DNA from: Selenomonadaceae bacterium UBA2897
Lineage (GTDB): Bacteria > Bacillota > Negativicutes > Selenomonadales > Selenomonadaceae
Direction of reading: 5' to 3'
Assembly: GCA_002350105.1 (NCBI GenBank)
Contig: DEDT01000001.1
Coordinates: 1 to 33,219 of the forward strand
DNA length: 33,219 bases
In this document: piece by piece, positions 1 to 6,578 of the stretch
Layout of the letters: each line of letters opens with the position of its first letter
How positions within the stretch are numbered: the stretch's first letter is position 1
Notes under the pieces: model-generated
The model's input: only the letters and a program-made list of their open reading frames with translations
What the model was told of the DNA's origin: nothing
Databases searched by the model: none
Made by a program: the position numbers and the translations under genes

Positions 1-161
1 ATGACGACGCGGCTGACCTGTCCTTCATCCACCTGCTGCAGGAAGTTCGAATACTCGATTTCATTCTTCGTGGTGTTCTTCGTGGAGAAATAATCGATTA
101 AAGAAATCGCCACGAGAATGATCAGCAGGTAAAAACCTACATTACGCAGAAACTTGTTCAA
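1..161 (-). CDS. ftsH: ATP-dependent zinc metalloprotease FtsH, N-terminal fragment (cut by window edge)
   Basis: Only the first 53 or so codons are in the window. They start at a TTG at 161, preceded by a strong AAGGAGG site 8 bases upstream, and encode MNKFLRNVGFYLLII followed by a hydrophobic stretch and the IEYSNFLQQV segment. This is the first membrane helix and the start of the periplasmic/extracytoplasmic domain of FtsH, a membrane-anchored AAA+ protease that degrades misfolded and regulatory membrane proteins. The gene lies 32 bases after the hpt stop. The tilS-hpt-ftsH order is the classic Firmicute arrangement, which supports the call. The AAA and protease domains lie outside the window. 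Confidence 0.9.
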   Translation of the reverse strand, partial: MNKFLRNVGFYLLIILVAISLIDYFSTKNTTKNEIEYSNFLQQVDEGQVSRVV

Positions 162-193
162 TCCTTAAACCTCCTTACGGCCTGAGGTGCTCC

Positions 194-757
194 TTAGTCG
201 TTCTGGTAGACTTCCGGCTTCAGCACACCGATATAAGGCAGGTTGCGGTACTTCTCCGCATAGTCGAGGCCATAGCCGACGAGGAACTCATCCGGCACGA
301 TATAGCCGCAGTAGTCGATATCCACATCAGCCGTACGGCGGGATGGCTTGGAGAGCAGGGCCGCAAGCTTCACGGATTTCGGCTTGCGCGCTGCAAAATA
401 CTTCTTCAGGTAGCACATCGTCGTGCCCGAATCAATGATATCCTCGATGACGAGCAGGTGCTTGCCCTCGATGTCATAATCGAGATCCTTGAGGATCTTC
501 ACCTCGCCGCTCGTCGAAGTACCGTTGCCATAGCTGGAGGCAATCATGAAATCGAAATTGACTGGCAGCTTGATCTGGCGCAGCAGATCCGTATAGAACA
601 TCACCGCGCCCTTCAGGATACCGACGCAGAAGATTTCTTCCTTGCAGTCCTTATAGTCCTCCGTGATCTGCGCGCCCAGCTCCGCGATGCGCGCCTGCAG
701 CTGTTCCTGGGTATAGACAACTTTCTCGATGTCCTGATTCATATCCTGACTTACCAT
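194..757 (-). CDS. hpt: Hypoxanthine(-guanine) phosphoribosyltransferase
   Basis: This 187-residue purine-salvage enzyme converts hypoxanthine or guanine plus PRPP to IMP or GMP. The PRPP-binding loop is at residues 101-113 (LLVIEDIIDSGTT, with the acidic pair E105/D106). SSYGNGTSTSGEVKI around residues 74-88 matches the flexible-loop region, and VPDEFLVGYGLDY near the C terminus matches the base-recognition segment. The length is typical. The ATG at 757 is chosen because GAGAGG lies 7 bases upstream; an in-frame ATG at 742 has only a weak site. It sits between tilS and ftsH, as in Bacillus and most Firmicutes. The 128-base gap before it is structured and may carry its own promoter. Confidence 0.95.
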   Translation of the reverse strand: MVSQDMNQDIEKVVYTQEQLQARIAELGAQITEDYKDCKEEIFCVGILKGAVMFYTDLLRQIKLPVNFDFMIASSYGNGTSTSGEVKILKDLDYDIEGKHLLVIEDIIDSGTTMCYLKKYFAARKPKSVKLAALLSKPSRRTADVDIDYCGYIVPDEFLVGYGLDYAEKYRNLPYIGVLKPEVYQND

Positions 758-780
758 GGTGATGCCTCTCTTTTCTTATT

Positions 781-838
781 TCCGGAAAGCTGGCAAAATG
801 CCTCTCCGGACGGTACTGGGGCATAGTCTTATCCCCAG
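781..838 (-). other. Structured leader upstream of hpt (two possible hairpins)
   Basis: On the minus strand, CTGGGG and CCCCAG (833-838 and 816-821) can form a 6-bp hairpin. Two copies of the palindrome TCCGGA (805-810 and 781-786) can close a second one. Neither is followed by a T-run, so they are not obvious terminators. I could not fit the sequence to the purine riboswitch core. Function unknown. Confidence 0.35.
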
Positions 839-860
839 CTTAAATTATCGGTTATCTTAT

Positions 861-889
861 AGCTTAATCGATTCGGCAAACTCTGTCAA
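861..889 (-). promoter_or_regulatory. Possible hpt promoter
   Basis: TTGACA at 889-884 (minus strand, overlapping the tilS stop) is followed 17 bases later by the poor -10 TAAGCT at 866-861. A better TATAAG lies too far downstream (22-base spacing). This is a tentative call. Confidence 0.3.
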
Positions 890-1866
890 TGCTCTGTCGC
901 ATCAGAGGTTCTTTTTTGTAAGGTTAACTGCCCCCGGCGCAAGACAGCCAGCCAGTGATGGGGCAGCTGTTCCTGGCTGCCCGCGCCCTGCAGGACCATC
1001 TGCCGCACCCGTTCCACGGCGGAAAAGGGCAGGTCCGTCAAAAGTCCCGTCGCCTCGCGCCAGCAAGCCCTGATGAGCAGGCGCTGACGCGCGGCGGACA
1101 GGGTGATCAGCACGCTGCGGGCGATAGGCAAATGCACGGGCGGCAGGTCGGATGCCATACTCTCCTGCGCGTCAGCAGCCAGCACGGCGAGCTGGCCCAG
1201 TGCCTGCGTGATGCGCGGATTATACCGCGCGCGCAACAGTGGCAACAGCTCCAGACGCACGCGGTTGCGCAGGCAGTCCGGCGTCTCATTCGTCGCATCT
1301 TCGTGCGGCACGAGGCCGCACGTGGCGAGATAGGCGCGAATCTGCGCCTTGGTCACGCCGAGGAAAGGACGGATGATACAACCGCGTCTGGGGCGAATGC
1401 CCGCCAGCCCCGTGAGTCCCGCCCCGCGCAAGAGATGCATGAGCACGGTCTCCGCCTGATCATCCGCATGATGCGCCGTCGCGATGACGTCCAGCCCCTT
1501 CTCCTTGCGCACCCGCTCCAGAAAGGCATAACGCAACTCGCGCCCCATCGTCTCCAGCGACTGCCCCGCCTGCTCCGCCACATGCGGGACGTCAGCCGCC
1601 TCGACGACGCAGGGCAGCTGACGCCGCCCGCAGTATTCCCTGACGAACTGTGCATCGGCGAGAGAGGCCGCGCCGCGTATGCCGTGCTCGAAATGCGCCA
1701 CACAGAGCCGCAGCTGGTAGCGCGGCGTGAGCACATGCAGCACCTCGGCCAGCGCCAGCGAATCGGGCCCTCCCGAGCAGGCTACGACGATACCCATCCC
1801 CTCCCGGAGCAGGCCCTCGCGCCGGGCGAATTTTACTACCTGCTGCACAAAACCGGCCATCCCCAT
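886..1866 (-). CDS. tilS: tRNA(Ile)-lysidine synthase, short form
   Basis: TilS attaches lysine to C34 of the CAU-anticodon tRNA-Ile, changing its codon from AUG to AUA and its identity from Met to Ile. The N-terminal N-type ATP pyrophosphatase domain shows the PP-loop SGGPDS at residues 31-36 and the family segment HHADDQAETVLMHLLRGAG, then RNRVRLELLPLL. At 326 residues it is clearly shorter than Bacillus or E. coli TilS (above 430). It ends about where the central substrate-binding domain ends, so the C-terminal TilS_C domain is absent, as in the short Aquifex form. The stop is followed by a non-coding leader and I saw no continuing frame. The ATG at 1866 has GGGAG 7 bases upstream; ATG 1860 is an alternative. 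Confidence 0.9.
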   Translation of the reverse strand: MGMAGFVQQVVKFARREGLLREGMGIVVACSGGPDSLALAEVLHVLTPRYQLRLCVAHFEHGIRGAASLADAQFVREYCGRRQLPCVVEAADVPHVAEQAGQSLETMGRELRYAFLERVRKEKGLDVIATAHHADDQAETVLMHLLRGAGLTGLAGIRPRRGCIIRPFLGVTKAQIRAYLATCGLVPHEDATNETPDCLRNRVRLELLPLLRARYNPRITQALGQLAVLAADAQESMASDLPPVHLPIARSVLITLSAARQRLLIRACWREATGLLTDLPFSAVERVRQMVLQGAGSQEQLPHHWLAVLRRGQLTLQKRTSDATEH

Positions 1867-1900
1867 AAAACCACTCCCGGATAAATTCTGCCTGAAATAG

Positions 1901-1924
1901 AAAAAGCACTCTCAACGAGTGCTC
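1901..1924 (-). terminator. Rho-independent terminator after the S1-domain gene
   Basis: On the minus strand AGCACTC (1923-1917), a 5-base loop and GAGTGCT (1911-1905) form a stem followed by TTTTT. It sits directly after the S1 gene stop and separates that gene from tilS. Confidence 0.8.
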
Positions 1925-1941
1925 AGATGATGCTGTTTTGC

Positions 1942-2391
1942 TCAGCCGCGCCGCGAACCGCGGCCACCACGCTTGGAATCCGTCTTGCGGCGCAGATCCG
2001 TCAGGCGGGCATCGCTGTCCTTGAGGAAGCGCGATAATTTATCCTCGAACGCCGCATTCGTCGGTCGGCCGCCACGATGGAAATCATGTCCGCCACGTGA
2101 TGCGCGCGGAGCATGAAAACCGCCATGCCCACCAGCCGCCCCGGCCTCGGCTTTCTTCGTCTGCAGTGCCTTGATGGAGAGGCCAATCTTGCCCTTCGCA
2201 TCGATGCTCAGGACCTTGACCTGAATCTTCTGGTCCTCCTGCAGGAAATCATGCACATCCCTGACATATTCGTCTGCGACCTCTGAGATGTGGATGAGTC
2301 CTGTCTTACCCTCGGGCAGCTCGACAAAGGCACCGAAATTCGTGATGCCCGTGACCGTGCCTTCCACAACACTGCCAACTTCAATGGACAA
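1942..2391 (-). CDS. S1 RNA-binding domain protein (YabR-like)
   Basis: This 149-residue protein has one S1/OB-fold domain at residues 3-75: VEGTVTGITNFGAFVELPEG, GLIHISEVA, VKVLSIDAKGKIGLSIKAL. A low-complexity Gly/His/Arg-rich tail ends in RGGRGSRRG. The domain is that of polynucleotide phosphorylase and ribosomal protein S1, and the protein resembles Bacillus YabR, which occupies the same position after divIC. It probably binds RNA or ribosomes; its exact role is not known from sequence. The start is TTG at 2391, chosen because AAGGAGG lies 10 bases upstream and the S1 fold begins immediately. A terminator follows the gene. Confidence 0.85.
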   Translation of the reverse strand: MSIEVGSVVEGTVTGITNFGAFVELPEGKTGLIHISEVADEYVRDVHDFLQEDQKIQVKVLSIDAKGKIGLSIKALQTKKAEAGAAGGHGGFHAPRASRGGHDFHRGGRPTNAAFEDKLSRFLKDSDARLTDLRRKTDSKRGGRGSRRG

Positions 2392-2475
2392 ATTAATACT
2401 TCCTCCTTAACGCCTGCTTGTCAATACACGCCCTATTATACCCTCGCCCTGTCAGGGGTGTCAAGGTATACACAT

Positions 2476-2787
2476 TTACTTCACGGCGCTTCCGCCCGCA
2501 CTGTAGGGCAGCTCATCGCGGCGTGTCATACCCAGCTCCTCGCGCGCGAGTTTCTCGATATAATCGAGCTTGCCCAGATTCTCCTTTTCCTGCCGCAGCT
2601 GTTCATTTTCTGCCTTGGCCGAAGCCAGTCTCGCCTCGGCCGCCACCTGATCCTCTGCCAGCTGGTGCAGGTGTGTCTGCTGCGAAATGAAAATACTGGA
2701 AAAATAGATGATAATGAGCAGCAGGAGCACGCTGAACCAGTTGAGCCGCCCCTTATGGACGCGTCTCTGCCTTCGCGTTTCTTGCAT
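2476..2787 (-). CDS. divIC: Septum formation initiator, DivIC/FtsB family
   Basis: This is a 103-residue bitopic cell-division protein. A basic cytoplasmic N terminus (residues 1-15) is followed by one membrane helix (about 16-34, WFSVLLLLIIIYFSSIF). A leucine/glutamate-rich coiled coil comes next (about 38-75), and then the family motif LDYIEKLAREELGM. DivIC/FtsB pairs with FtsL and FtsQ/DivIB in the divisome to license septal peptidoglycan synthesis. The ATG at 2787 has a GGAGGGG site 8 bases upstream. It lies 38 bases after the zinc-ribbon gene and about 85 bases before the S1 gene, the same divIC-yabR order as Bacillus. Confidence 0.88.
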   Translation of the reverse strand: MQETRRQRRVHKGRLNWFSVLLLLIIIYFSSIFISQQTHLHQLAEDQVAAEARLASAKAENEQLRQEKENLGKLDYIEKLAREELGMTRRDELPYSAGGSAVK

Positions 2788-2825
2788 CCGCTTGTCCCCT
2801 CCTGTCCTTGCTCAAATAACCTGCT

Positions 2826-3293
2826 TCATTTCTCCGACCACTGGAAATAATCCGTCGTCGCAATGCGCCGATAGACGGAATCGCAATGCGGGCAGCGGAA
2901 ATGATCCTTGACGTTCTCCATATCCGGCTTGCCGTCTACGATGTGCACGGGCTGCCCCTCGACAAAGTCCATCAGCTCGCCGCAACGCGGGCAGACACAT
3001 TGGCCGTTGGCATCCTTGTGCAGTTCCATCGGCTCGATATCGCCCGTGCGCAACAATTTATGCTGGGGCTTTTTCTCTTCCCGTTCTTCTCTTGGCAGGG
3101 GGAACTCATCAAAGAAACCGGAACGCAATAGCTCCTGATAATAAATGCCGCAGTTATCGCAGATATATTTGGGCAGCGTCGTCGACATATCGACACGCCC
3201 CTCGCGTACCGATACAGCGCCGCCTTCCTCGTAACGCAAAATCCCGCCACATTTCGGGCAGAGGTATACGGATTTTAACTTCGTCACACTCAT
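2826..3293 (-). CDS. Double zinc-ribbon protein of unknown function
   Basis: I do not recognise a named family. The protein (155 residues from this start) has two similar halves, each with a four-cysteine ribbon: CPKCGG with CDNCG, then CPRCGE with CPHCD. A charged linker (PREEREEKKPQHK) joins them. Both halves carry an Asp/Glu/Val-rich segment between their cysteine pairs (VSVREGRVDM and VHIVDGKPDM), suggesting internal duplication. There is no signal peptide or membrane helix, so it is probably cytoplasmic and zinc-binding. The start is uncertain: ATG 3293 has GGTGA 5 bases upstream, while ATG 3305 gives four more residues but has no convincing site. It precedes divIC on the same strand. 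Confidence 0.75.
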   Translation of the reverse strand: MSVTKLKSVYLCPKCGGILRYEEGGAVSVREGRVDMSTTLPKYICDNCGIYYQELLRSGFFDEFPLPREEREEKKPQHKLLRTGDIEPMELHKDANGQCVCPRCGELMDFVEGQPVHIVDGKPDMENVKDHFRCPHCDSVYRRIATTDYFQWSEK

Positions 3294-3310
3294 CGTCTTC
3301 ACCATCTCAG

Positions 3311-3328
3311 CACGGTATAAGTACCGTC
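3311..3328. repeat. Short inverted repeat upstream of the double zinc-ribbon gene
   Basis: ACGGTA and TACCGT flank a 4-base spacer (cACGGTAtaagTACCGTc), lying 18-35 bases upstream of the ATG at 3293. It could be a small operator or a leader hairpin. No terminator T-run follows. Confidence 0.35.
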
Positions 3329-3411
3329 AAACCCATCGCTAACATGGATAATAATTTCCGCGCACAACCGGAAAACTCCTGCTGTGCAGTGCTCGTTAAT
3401 ACATTTTTTAT

Positions 3412-4533
3412 TTATAATTTCATTCCCGCCAGCACTTGCCGTGCAATAGCCTCTGCAGCCTCTGGCCGGGCACAGGCGAGCGCGCTGCGGCGCATCTGCT
3501 GCGAGCGTGCATGTCCCAGGAGCTCCTGCACCGCCGGGGCGATGCGCTCGCCGGGATGCAGCCAGACGGCCGCCCCGTGACGCGTCGCGTAAATGGCGTT
3601 CTCGGTCTCCGGCCCGGGAATGGGGTCGTGAAGCAGCATCGGCAATCCCAGCACGAAAGCCTCGCTCATCGTGAGCGCCCCTGGCTTCGTGATGACGAGA
3701 TCGGCTGCCCGCATCAGGAGCTGCGCCTCATCGGTATACCCCCAGACGCGCACCGTGTGCGCCGATCGAGCCGCCAGCTCCTGCGCCTGCGCACAGAGGC
3801 GCTTGTTGCGCCCCGCCACTACGAGCAACGTGAGCCTGCCCGGCAGCTGTTCCAGCTCCTGCAAGGTCCTCGCGATTCCTCCGAGCCCGAGGCCACCGCC
3901 CATGAGCAACACAACCGGCTGATCCAGCGGTAGCTGCAGCTGCGCGCGCGCCCGCTGCTGGCCAGGCAGCCTCGTGAGCGACGACGCCACGGGAATCCCC
4001 GTCACGAAAAGCCGCTGGCGCTCAAAGCCGCGTGCCACCATACCCCCGGCCATGGTGGGCAGCGCCATGAAGTACTGCTCCACGCCACGGTACAGCCAGA
4101 TCTGATGCAGCGAGTAGTCCGTCATCACGACGGACAGCTGAAAGTCCGCTCCGCACCAGCGCTTGCAAAGCGCCGCTGCCCCCTCGGGAAAAGGATGCGT
4201 GCAGACCACGGCGTCCGGCCGATACTTTTTTACCAGCCGGCGCATGGCCGGCAGCATCACGCAGGCAAAGGCCTTTTGCACGAGCGTGCCGCCCGAAGCA
4301 CCACCAGAAGCCTTGTAGCAGAGGTCGTAGATATTCGGGATCAGCGCCAGCATAACGAGATAAATTTTTTTCATCAGCCAGTGCAGAATGGAAATCTTCC
4401 GGCTCATGAAATCAATCATCGTGAGCCCGACGTCGGGCTGCTGACGGCGGAGCTCCGCGGCCACGGCCTCGGCGGCCTTGATGTGGCCCGAGCCAATCGA
4501 CGCCGTCAGGATGAGGATACGCTTTCCCTGCAT
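3412..4533 (-). CDS. MGDG-synthase-like glycosyltransferase (UgtP-type diacylglycerol glucosyltransferase family)
   Basis: This 373-residue GT28-type glycosyltransferase has two Rossmann domains. The N-terminal half (residues 1-170) matches the MGDG synthase domain, with the motif SIGSGHIKAAEAV at 11-23 and MIDFMSRKISILHWLMKKIY following. The C-terminal half has VLLMGGGLGLGG and the nucleotide-sugar site GYTDEAQLLMRAADLVITKPG plus LPMLLHDPIPGPETENA. Family members transfer glucose or galactose from a UDP-sugar to diacylglycerol at the cytoplasmic membrane face, making glycolipids or anchors. The exact sugar and acceptor here are an inference. The ATG at 4533 is the natural start before MQGKRILILTASIG. 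It is 57 bases downstream of the SDR gene on the same strand. Confidence 0.82.
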   Translation of the reverse strand: MQGKRILILTASIGSGHIKAAEAVAAELRRQQPDVGLTMIDFMSRKISILHWLMKKIYLVMLALIPNIYDLCYKASGGASGGTLVQKAFACVMLPAMRRLVKKYRPDAVVCTHPFPEGAAALCKRWCGADFQLSVVMTDYSLHQIWLYRGVEQYFMALPTMAGGMVARGFERQRLFVTGIPVASSLTRLPGQQRARAQLQLPLDQPVVLLMGGGLGLGGIARTLQELEQLPGRLTLLVVAGRNKRLCAQAQELAARSAHTVRVWGYTDEAQLLMRAADLVITKPGALTMSEAFVLGLPMLLHDPIPGPETENAIYATRHGAAVWLHPGERIAPAVQELLGHARSQQMRRSALACARPEAAEAIARQVLAGMKL

Positions 4534-4590
4534 AGATTCATACCCTCCCCGGGCGCTTTACGTAATCCATAACAATCATTTTATCACATT

Positions 4591-5349
4591 TCAGGCCGTG
4601 AGACCACCATCAATCCGCCAAACAGCTCCCGTAACGAAGCCCGCCTGCGCCGAAAGCAGGAAAGCGATGACAGCAGCTGCCTCCTCCGGCGTACCGATGC
4701 GTCCCAAAGGATAGACCGAAGCCATTTCCTGCAACGCGGCCTCCGGATCCGGTGATGCCTGCAGCTGACCGCGCGTGAGCGGCGTCATTATGTCGCCCGG
4801 CGCGATGGCATTCACGCGCACGCCCTCATGCGCCACTTCCAATGCCAGCGCACGCGTGAAGAGCACGACGGCGCCTTTGCTCGCACAATAGGCCGTGCAG
4901 AAATAATTGCCGTGCACGCCCGCATCGGAGGCCACGTTGACGATACTGCCCTTCGCCTGTTTCAGTGCGGGCAGCGCCGCCTGACAGAGGTACATCGTGC
5001 CCTTGACGTTGATATCGAGCACCGTATCGAGCACCTCGGGCCGCAGGTCCTCAAGCGCGCCTTCGACGTAGATGCCCGCCGAGCAGACGAGCCCCGTGAG
5101 ACGGCCGAAACGCGCGAGCGTCTCATGGACGGCCCGCTGGCAGTCCGTCGGATGGCGCACATCGCCCGCCACGAAAGCCGCCCGCTCTCCGGCGTCCAGC
5201 TCCATCAGCGCCTTGCGGCCCCGCTCTTCACTTCTCCCCATGAGCATGACCCTCGCGCCGCGCGCGAGCAACTGCTGTGCCGTTGCCTGGCCGATGCCCG
5301 AGGTGCCGCCCGAGATCAGGACGACTTCCGCCGCTTCCTTTGCCGCCAT
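4591..5349 (-). CDS. Short-chain dehydrogenase/reductase, SDR family
   Basis: This 252-residue classical SDR has the nucleotide-binding glycine motif SGGTSGIGQA near residue 11 and an NVASDAG active-site serine region. The catalytic YCASK (YxxxK) follows, then the cofactor loop VNAIAPGDIMTPLT and the usual C terminus VTGAVWRIDGG. SDRs of this type oxidise or reduce alcohols and ketones with NAD(P)H; the closest relatives include FabG-like and sugar dehydrogenases, and the substrate cannot be told. The frame is open to 5475, but the start is placed at ATG 5349: a GGGGAA site precedes it and the longer version would run through the HU terminator. A 13-bp perfect inverted repeat lies just upstream. 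Confidence 0.85.
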   Translation of the reverse strand: MAAKEAAEVVLISGGTSGIGQATAQQLLARGARVMLMGRSEERGRKALMELDAGERAAFVAGDVRHPTDCQRAVHETLARFGRLTGLVCSAGIYVEGALEDLRPEVLDTVLDINVKGTMYLCQAALPALKQAKGSIVNVASDAGVHGNYFCTAYCASKGAVVLFTRALALEVAHEGVRVNAIAPGDIMTPLTRGQLQASPDPEAALQEMASVYPLGRIGTPEEAAAVIAFLLSAQAGFVTGAVWRIDGGLTA

Positions 5350-5365
5350 CTGTCTTTCCCCTTTC

Positions 5366-5401
5366 ACTGCCTTGTTTTCACCCTGGCAAAAACAAGGCAG
5401 T
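5366..5401. repeat. 13-bp perfect inverted repeat before the SDR gene (operator or leader hairpin)
   Basis: The arms actgccttgtttt (5366-5378) and aaaacaaggcagt (5389-5401) are perfectly complementary around a 10-base spacer. The element ends 16 bases before the SDR start. No T-run follows on either strand, so it is not a terminator. Its upstream arm overlaps a possible minus-strand -10 (TATACT, 5404-5399). Confidence 0.6.
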
Positions 5402-5404
5402 ATA
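5399..5404 (-). promoter_or_regulatory. Possible -10 element for the SDR gene
   Basis: TATACT on the minus strand lies between the HU terminator and the SDR gene. No good -35 is visible, because that position falls inside the terminator stem. Weak call. Confidence 0.3.
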
Positions 5405-5434
5405 AAACCGGGCTTCCGTCCTGCGGAAGCCCGG
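5401..5434 (-). terminator. Rho-independent terminator after hup
   Basis: An 11-bp perfect stem, CGGAAGCCCGG at 5424-5434 (plus strand) pairing with 5408-5418, has a 5-base loop. On the minus strand it is followed by TTTTATA. The plus-strand side has CCTTTTT, so it could work both ways. It lies 24 bases after the hup stop. Confidence 0.88.
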
Positions 5435-5458
5435 CCTTTTTCCAGTATCCAATAAAGC

Positions 5459-5734
5459 TTAGGCGTTGACAGCATCTTTCAGAGCCTTGCCAGCCTTGAA
5501 CACAGGGTTCTTGGACGCCGGGATCTCGATCGTTGCACCCGAACGCGGGTTGCGGCCCGTACGGGCTGCGCGCTCTTTCACCTCGAACGTGCCGAAGCCG
5601 ATGAGCTGAACCTTGTCGCCCTCGACCATCGCCTGCTGCAGAGCAGCGAACACAGCGTTAACAGCCTTCTCGGCCTCTCTCTTCGTCGTGCCAGTCTTGT
5701 CTGCCACGTTAGCTACCAATTCAGTTTTATTCAC
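5459..5734 (-). CDS. hup: DNA-binding protein HU
   Basis: This 91-residue nucleoid protein is of normal HU length. It starts MNKTELVANVADKTGTTKRE, has the IGFGTFEVKERAARTGRNP segment and the DNA-binding arm with GRNPRSGATIEIPASKNPVF, and ends KALKDAVNA. HU bends and compacts DNA as a homo- or heterodimer. The ATG at 5734 is preceded by AAGGAGG. It has its own promoter and terminator, so it forms a single-gene unit inserted between the YabN-like methylase and the SDR gene. Confidence 0.97.
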   Translation of the reverse strand: MNKTELVANVADKTGTTKREAEKAVNAVFAALQQAMVEGDKVQLIGFGTFEVKERAARTGRNPRSGATIEIPASKNPVFKAGKALKDAVNA

Positions 5735-5817
5735 AACCGTAGCCTCCTTAAAAGATAAATCTTTGTCGGCAGTCCGCTCCCATGCACCGAGGGCGGTGGC
5801 AACTGCCTGCTTATCAA

Positions 5818-5846
5818 AATTTAGCAGAAAACCCTGTAAAAATCAA
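5818..5846 (-). promoter_or_regulatory. hup promoter
   Basis: Minus strand: -35 TTGATT (5846-5841), 17-base spacer ending TGC, -10 TAAATT (5823-5818). The leader to the hup start is about 80 bases. Confidence 0.6.
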
Positions 5847-5903
5847 GGTCTTTCGCAAAAAAAGCGCACAAAAAGGCGGAATTAAGCCACATTTGCACCA
5901 AAT

Positions 5904-6578
5904 TTAACCTTTCCGCGGCACGTAGAGCGTCGTCAGGTAATCGATATCGTGCTGGCGGTCGAGCTCATAGAGCGGGATGCGGCGCAGGGACTCGTCGGGC
6001 ATCGCGAGGTTGTGCACATAGACGACCTCGTACTCGTCGCCGTAGAGTTCCATGAGCGCGAGCTTCGTATCTGAGGCAATGCCGCGGTTCCATATCTGCG
6101 TGATGATCAGGCTCAGCGCCGGCGCGGCAGACAGGATCTGCGCATCGCCTGCGTCAAGAATCGTCAATCCCTCGACGGGATCGATACCCAGCGTCGTATA
6201 CATGACCTCGACAAAGCTCATGCCAGGCAGAATCGTGAGCCCGACCTCCGGATGCTGTGGCGCGAGCTCGCGCAGCAACACAACGGTTCGTTCCGCCACC
6301 AGCGGGCTGCCCGGCACAGCATAGACGATATCGCCCCGCTCCGCCTCTTGCAGCAGCTTATCCGCAATGGACTGATAAAGCTGCGCAAAATCCTCAGCGC
6401 TTTCGTACCAGCTATCGAAGGTCTCATAGGCCATCCCCGCCTCATCGAGCGCGGCCACGGTCGGATGAATTTTCGTGCGCAGGATCAAGCGCTCTGCCCC
6501 CTGCATCAGCTGCCATGCTTCGCGGGTGATGAGGCCTGCGCGCCCCGGGCCGAGGCCCACCACAGTCAAATTCGCCAT
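5904..6578 (-). CDS. Tetrapyrrole-methylase-fold protein, YabN-like without the MazG domain
   Basis: This 224-residue protein has the S-AdoMet-dependent tetrapyrrole methylase fold: VVGLGPGRAGLITREAW near the start, then RTKIHPTV, the GDIVYAVPGSPLVAERTV cofactor loop, and LPGMSFVEVMYTTLGIDP. These are the signatures of the N-terminal half of Bacillus YabN, where it is fused to a MazG nucleoside triphosphate pyrophosphohydrolase. Here the protein stops right after LTTLYVPRKG, where the linker to MazG would begin, and the next 168 bases are non-coding. The start overlaps the mfd stop by one base (TAATG), so the two genes are probably translationally coupled. Substrate unknown. Confidence 0.82.
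   Translation of the reverse strand: MANLTVVGLGPGRAGLITREAWQLMQGAERLILRTKIHPTVAALDEAGMAYETFDSWYESAEDFAQLYQSIADKLLQEAERGDIVYAVPGSPLVAERTVVLLRELAPQHPEVGLTILPGMSFVEVMYTTLGIDPVEGLTILDAGDAQILSAAPALSLIITQIWNRGIASDTKLALMELYGDEYEVVYVHNLAMPDESLRRIPLYELDRQHDIDYLTTLYVPRKG

Noticed and set aside
758..885. Purine riboswitch before hpt
   Set aside because: The gene would fit, but I could not find the conserved junction sequence or three-stem layout; only simple hairpins are present.
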